Below, piece by piece: positions 63,857 through 64,000 of a stretch of 64,000 bases of DNA. The position numbers and the translations under genes were made by a program. The first letter of the stretch is position 1. Each line of letters opens with the position of its first letter. The notes beneath the pieces are model-generated. The model did no database searches. It was not told the DNA's origin and saw only the letters and a program-made list of their open reading frames with translations. This stretch comes from Vibrio sinaloensis DSM 21326. Its GTDB lineage: Bacteria; Pseudomonadota; Gammaproteobacteria; Enterobacterales; Vibrionaceae. The DNA is taken from positions 114,291-178,290 of the forward strand of contig NZ_AEVT01000056.1 of NCBI RefSeq assembly GCF_000189275.1, given 5' to 3'.

Positions 63857-64000
63857 ATGTGGTTTATCATCGGCGCATTGTGCGTGCTTCATGTTTTTAG
63901 TATAGAAAGAAAATCTAAATGGCTGTTTTATTTAACTAAAGCGACGCCAATCTTACTCATGTCTTATCTAGTTTTTTGCGAGCACAAGCTCAACCAACTG
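63857..64000 (+). CDS. YhhN/lysoplasmalogenase-like membrane protein, N-terminal part
   Basis: An open frame of 48 codons cut by the right edge. It begins MWFIIGALCVLHVFSIERKS and continues KATPILLMSYL, a pattern like YhhN family proteins, in which a first helix is followed by a basic loop and K(P/T)xPILLL. Eukaryotic members hydrolyse lysoplasmalogens; the bacterial role is uncertain. AAGG precedes the ATG. Confidence 0.55.
   Translation, partial: MWFIIGALCVLHVFSIERKSKWLFYLTKATPILLMSYLVFCEHKLNQL

Noticed and set aside
1..64000. CRISPR arrays, integron attC arrays, prophage structural genes, tRNA and rRNA genes
   Set aside because: None was seen in either strand; the only mobile-type gene is the solitary tyrosine recombinase.

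Overview
The window reads as part of chromosome II of a Vibrio, around its replication terminus. Support comes from gene content: a five-gene operon matching the V. cholerae vxrABCDE set, a HutA/HupA heme receptor with a HupR-type LysR regulator, chitodextrinase, fruRBKA, and many small families typical of vibrios (DUF3069, DUF3319, DUF3389, DUF2861, PF10115 'HlyU'). The most informative single element is a 28-bp dif site at 30604-30631. Five perfect matS sites (13130, 33494, 42687, 46380, 49787) surround it, so the window appears to be the Ter domain of one chromosome. There are no rRNA or tRNA genes, CRISPR arrays or insertion sequences that I can see.

Left side (1-30600). An FNT-family channel fused in frame to a CBS module runs off the left edge, divergent from a YeiE-like LysR gene. 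Then come a DUF1097 membrane protein, a YbjD-type OLD nuclease, a 5'-nucleotidase-family enzyme without a signal peptide, and a 30-residue membrane peptide. An Alx/TerC protein follows, behind a yybP-ykoY-type leader. A run of small conserved genes includes DUF1223, DUF3010, a class II glutamine amidotransferase, a questin-oxidase-like protein, PhnA, M50 and M48 peptidases, a MenI-type thioesterase and an SgrR-like regulator. Two tandem 718-residue heme-receptor paralogues flank a HupR-like regulator. After them come the Pat acetyltransferase, a SPOR lipoprotein, Ddl, a tyrosine recombinase, a frameshifted DUF3319 gene and YciH.

Terminus (30453-31579). Here there is 1.1 kb without a convincing gene. 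It contains the yciH terminator, then dif, then about 950 bases of unexplained sequence up to the 3' end of the vxr operon.

Right side (31580-64000). The vxr two-component operon (histidine kinase, response regulator, DUF2861, TraF_2 beta-barrel, YoaH peptide) is followed by pntAB, small regulators (PF10115, ComFB), and two diguanylate cyclases flanking an autotransporter-like barrel. Next are DUF3069, a cobQ-modABC operon, YgiW-family and barrel proteins, and the Cra/FruR-fruBKA fructose system with three visible operators. A CACHE-PAS-GGDEF protein, glgC, a convergent chitodextrinase, a divergent YqhC-like/yqhD pair and the start of a YhhN-like gene complete the window.

Recurring themes are envelope stress sensing, iron/heme acquisition, carbon uptake (fructose, chitin) with glycogen storage, and c-di-GMP signalling. 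Names of known families rest on motif recognition by eye; no database search was run.
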